Shown here in pieces: positions 60,818 to 64,000 of a DNA stretch of 64,000 bases; positions within the stretch are counted from its first letter, which is position 1; each line of letters starts with the position of its first letter. Source of the stretch: Hirudo medicinalis. Its lineage: Eukaryota > Annelida > Clitellata > Hirudinida > Hirudinidae. The notes under the pieces were generated by a model. The model saw only the letters and a program-made list of their open reading frames with translations, had not been told where the DNA came from and made no database searches. Location of the stretch: the NCBI GenBank assembly GCA_011800805.1, contig MPNW01000231.1, forward strand, positions 86,305 through 150,304. Reading direction: 5' to 3'. A program made the position numbers and the translations under genes.

Positions 60818-62882
60818 ATGAGCTTGAGGTATTATTATACTTCAGCCGCCAGTTGCGCCTCGTTTCTAGCTTTGTACAAGTATTTCAATCCTTCTCTGAC
60901 CATAAAATTCATACCAGAATTCAAAAACCTATCAAATCCGAAACGAGTGGAATGGAGCTCCAGGTTGGAGTTTGTGCGTTTGCTAATCTGTATAACTCGC
61001 ATATTCTTGACACAAATATTTATCAATTTTTGATTATTTGTTAAGTTATCTTTCAATCGTTTCAAACTTTTAGGACTAATTCGTCTGTGCATGCCGTCTT
61101 GGTTAGCATGCTCTGTCTCTACTGTCTCATATATGAAGATGACATCAGTCTTGATCCAATTTGGTCTGCAACTTTATAGATCTACCTTTTCTTTGTAAGA
61201 AAATTTAAGGAAATATATTTTTGTCACTAGGGGTGAATCAGATCTGGTCAGGATGACTTGTGCCATTGTTGTTGGTTATATGTGTTCAGGTTTGTTAATC
61301 CTGTTAAATGAATTACTTGCACAGAACTAAATATGACTTGCAATTACATGATTGGTTGCATGAGAGTGCTCATATCTCTTTTAGATGTTCTGATTGTGTT
61401 GTTCCACTACTCAGAAATTGGGGAGATATTTTTCCTTTTCCATCATGCTGCCTCCATTTATGCCTTCTGCTTTGCCATGGTTTGACTTTGTTGTTAATTT
61501 TAATTATCACCAGTTGTTAATAGGAGTGGTCAAATTCATATAAAATTCATAATATCAATGCTTTATTTAAATTTTACTATAACTTGTTCTGAAAAAAGCA
61601 ATTTTTGATGCATGATAAACATTAAAAACTAAAAAGCTTGGTGTAGTCATTCATGTATTTAAGTACATGCTCAATGAGATCCTAAGGGCCACTGTGACAG
61701 TTAAAAAGTAGTATGCGAAAATTGAGGCTGTACAGTTTCCACTACATGCACTACATGCACAACCAGCTAAGCCAACTTGAGATTAATGTATTAATATGTT
61801 TTCATTGTTAGACTTATGGAGCTCTTCTTTGGTTTGCCAATGTCAGACTCATAGCAGAATTTTCAACACCGTTTGTAAATAAAAGGTAATTTAAAAAATT
61901 ATTATTATGACTTAGAATAATTATTAATTTTACCAATATTAATTGTAAGTATTGCCTTCATATCCTAAACAAATATGTGATGCACTCATAAAATCAACTA
62001 AAATATAAATGCAAAATATTTTGCTGGATGTTTTTCATAGTTGTAATGATGAGTACTGCAATTTATTAACGTGCCTAGTCATATATTTGTTATTGTAGAT
62101 GGTTTTTGGATGTATTGGGCTATAAAAAATACTCTCCCCCTGTAGTGCTCAATGGAGTTTCTATGACGGTCATGTTTTTCTTTGTGAGGGTTGTCAGTGT
62201 TCCCTTCTACTGGCTCAAGGTTGGATGATTTTTAATGGTTATATATTTTAAGTCGGTGTGCTATTGATTTGATAAGTATAATGTCTTTTGATAAGCATCA
62301 CAATTATAAGATGTTTCGAGCAATTTTACAATTGAAAAAGTGGTTGTGATTGTTGATAAAATGTAACATGAAAGTATCCCTGTGCTATTGCTTATGCTAT
62401 TTGAAATCTACAGATTATTAACAGTAATATTGTTTAAAAAAATGTTGGATTGATGTTTGATGAATATATATCATGAATATATCATATTTGTATTATATAC
62501 TTGAGTATGACTAATCTGCTCTCTTCTGTAGGTTTACAGCATATATGGCTCTGAAAAGTGTGATTCACTTGGCAAGATTTGGTACGTACTGATATCTTCA
62601 TGCCTTATCTTAGACATCATCAACCTCTATTGGTTCCTCAAGATAACACAGGGCATTATCAAGGTTTTGAGGACCACCAATCAAAATAGTGATATTACTC
62701 AATATTGCCACAACATTTTTGGCAAATCCGACCCTTACACCTACAAGATGTCCGGTAATTCTTTCCATAATGATTCCATCTATTATCGAGAAGGATCGCT
62801 CAAACATCGGCCTTCCAAGTTCAACTCTCAGCTTGATGGATATCACGATTCTGTTTCTCCAATAGCTCGCTTGTCAAGCTGA
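60818..62882 (+). CDS. TLCD4: TLCD4/TMEM56-like TLC-domain membrane protein (complete, 7 exons)
   Basis: Multi-pass protein of the TRAM–LAG1–CLN8 family, most like vertebrate TLCD4 (TMEM56). Such proteins sit in endomembranes and are tied to lipid handling; the exact activity is unsettled. Exons: 60818–60963, 61074–61163, 61231–61289, 61385–61479, 61812–61885, 62099–62219, 62532–62882; about 311 residues (human TLCD4 about 263). Conserved blocks: NPKRVEWSSR, hydrophobic CAIVVGYMCSDVLIVLF, FFLFHHAASIYA with the family His pair, ANVRLIAEFSTPFVNKRWFL, NGVSMTVMFFFVR and YSIYGSEKCDSLGK. The last exon adds a longer hydrophilic tail, Ser-, Tyr- and His-rich, ending in SPIARLSS. A poly(A) signal lies at 63444. 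Confidence 0.9.
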
Positions 62883-63724
62883 TATCATTGTTAAAGACCT
62901 TTCTTATCCACTTTCTCTTCTAAAGGAGCAATCATTTGGTCTTAGTTCAATATCAAAAACATGTCCATGAGGATTCATGATGGTGGTAGTAATCGCCTGA
63001 TTTTCCTTGATAAAATACACTGACTGATAACATGCAGATGATAACAATATAATGTTGATGTAGCTAGCAGAAATTTGAAAATTGCACTTGTGTTTTTGAA
63101 GTAATGATGACAATTGTAAATGTCTGGAGTAAAATGTAATACAATACATAATTTTTAGCCATCCAAATATCTTGATTCGTACTGATTTTTGTGAATGATT
63201 GATTAATTATGTATCAGTGAATATTTATCCTCATTTTAATGAATCGATTCTTGTGGGTGAAGATACATCAATTGAAGACAGGATAAAGGCCTTTTTGAGA
63301 TATGGTTGATATTATTGGGTCAATATTTGCAGCATTTCATTGTGAAATCTGTTTCTTGACAATCATGGATATACTGAACAATTGAGTTTGTGCTAGATTA
63401 CAATTTAACTTTGTGATTTGGGTTAAGGTTAGTGTGAGGTGAGAATAAAGAAGCCTTAGACATTTGCACCTTAAAAATGATATTTATCGGTTAACACGTG
63501 TACTTAATCGAACTCAGTTGTTATAATGCGAGATCTTTTCGATAATCAAACATCCCGCTGAGGTCGATGACTTATTGTAAAATCTTCGATAGTGCAAAAC
63601 AAGTGCATGAAAACGGAAAATTGTGACACGCAAAGTGAATCTGATCGTTACTATTGTCGTTCAACATAACAGATTGCGGTGTCTTTCATCAATCGTTAGT
63701 AAAAAAAAGACCATATTTTATAAT
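62883..63724. other. TLC gene 3′ flank
   Basis: 3′ UTR with AATAAA at 63444–63449. The rest has no recognised gene; the last part may be the 3′ end of the Helitron-like element on the − strand. Confidence 0.4.
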
Positions 63725-64000
63725 TTAATAATTAATATAATTAGCGAGTATCGCATGCTTTTCAATGCCATTTAAAGAAAGAGAAGTGTTGTGTTTTTTT
63801 TTACTGCAGTGCTTTTGGATAAAAAATATTTTTTTTCCGTCGGGTGCGTACACGAATAAATCAGAAGGTTTTCCGAAGCGTGAGCAGGCCACATACAGAT
63901 GTCCATGTGAGAAGCATGGATTTTCCAAATTTAGTCCACACACTTGTAGCGGTTGTTCCTGTGCCTTGTTGATGGTCATTGCAAAAGCGAGTCGCACTGG
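63725..64000 (-). mobile_element. Helitron/PIF1-like helicase, C-terminal end (cut by window edge)
   Basis: On the − strand the frame is open from the window edge to a stop at 63725. It encodes the C-terminus of a PIF1-family helicase: [38 protein letters not shown], then DLFVYAPDG. The AMTINKAQ and HGxLYVACSR blocks match helicase motifs V and VI as seen in Helitron Rep/helicase proteins and free-standing animal PIF1-like copies. The usual Gly in KAQGQ is Glu here, which suggests decay. The rest lies outside the window. Confidence 0.75.

Overview
This is a 64 kb piece of an AT-rich animal nuclear genome. Spliced genes with GT–AG introns, metazoan-only gene families, microsatellites and decayed retroposons all show this. 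The exact species cannot be read from the sequence. Gene content, low GC, short-to-medium introns and abundant (ATT)n, (GAT)n and (CATC)n tracts fit an invertebrate bilaterian, perhaps a spiralian such as a leech or other annelid (low confidence). A run of 252 Ns at 23159–23410 and two single Ns at 25353 and 26184 mark a draft assembly.

Layout. Ten protein-coding genes were reconstructed exon by exon. (1) LZTR1, 95–5535, +, 21 exons. (2) Catalytic subunit of cAMP-dependent protein kinase, 7976–17028, +. (3) A single-pass receptor with an SUEL lectin domain, a CUB-like module and a CCP/sushi module, 20947–33257, +. (4) CTNNBL1, 34709–38540, −. (5) An unrecognised secreted protein, 39254–42303, +. 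(6) FIBP, 42923–45921, −. (7) DERA, 46173–49193, + (start codon not found). (8) An RGS12/RGS14/loco-type G-protein regulator, 49880–54952, +. (9) A TACC-family centrosomal coiled-coil protein, 55200–60402, −. (10) A TLCD4/TMEM56-like TLC-domain membrane protein, 60818–62882, +. Exon phases join cleanly in nearly all of these, which is the main support for the models.

Organisation. The left half (0–33 kb) has three + strand genes with large introns and wide spacers holding most of the repeats. The right half (34–63 kb) is compact and mostly alternates strands: CTNNBL1/secreted protein, FIBP/DERA and TACC/TLCD4 are head to head, while secreted protein/FIBP and RGS/TACC are tail to tail. Shared promoters and abutting 3′ UTRs are therefore likely. 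The genes have unrelated cell functions (Ras-pathway ubiquitin adaptor, PKA signalling, splicing-associated armadillo protein, nucleoside catabolism, Gα regulation, spindle organisation, membrane lipids), so this is ordinary eukaryotic gene order and not a functional cluster.

Mobile DNA. The window has two decayed non-LTR retrotransposon reverse-transcriptase fragments, two copies of a tRNA-Glu-like SINE, several retroposon 3′ tails ending in (ATT)n, a hAT-type MITE with an 8-bp target duplication, and the C-terminus of a Helitron/PIF1-like helicase at the right edge. A 127-bp exact duplication flanked by single Ns is most likely an assembly join error. No wholly new biological system could be demonstrated. 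The best candidates for novelty are the lectin–CUB–CCP receptor and the unrecognised secreted protein.
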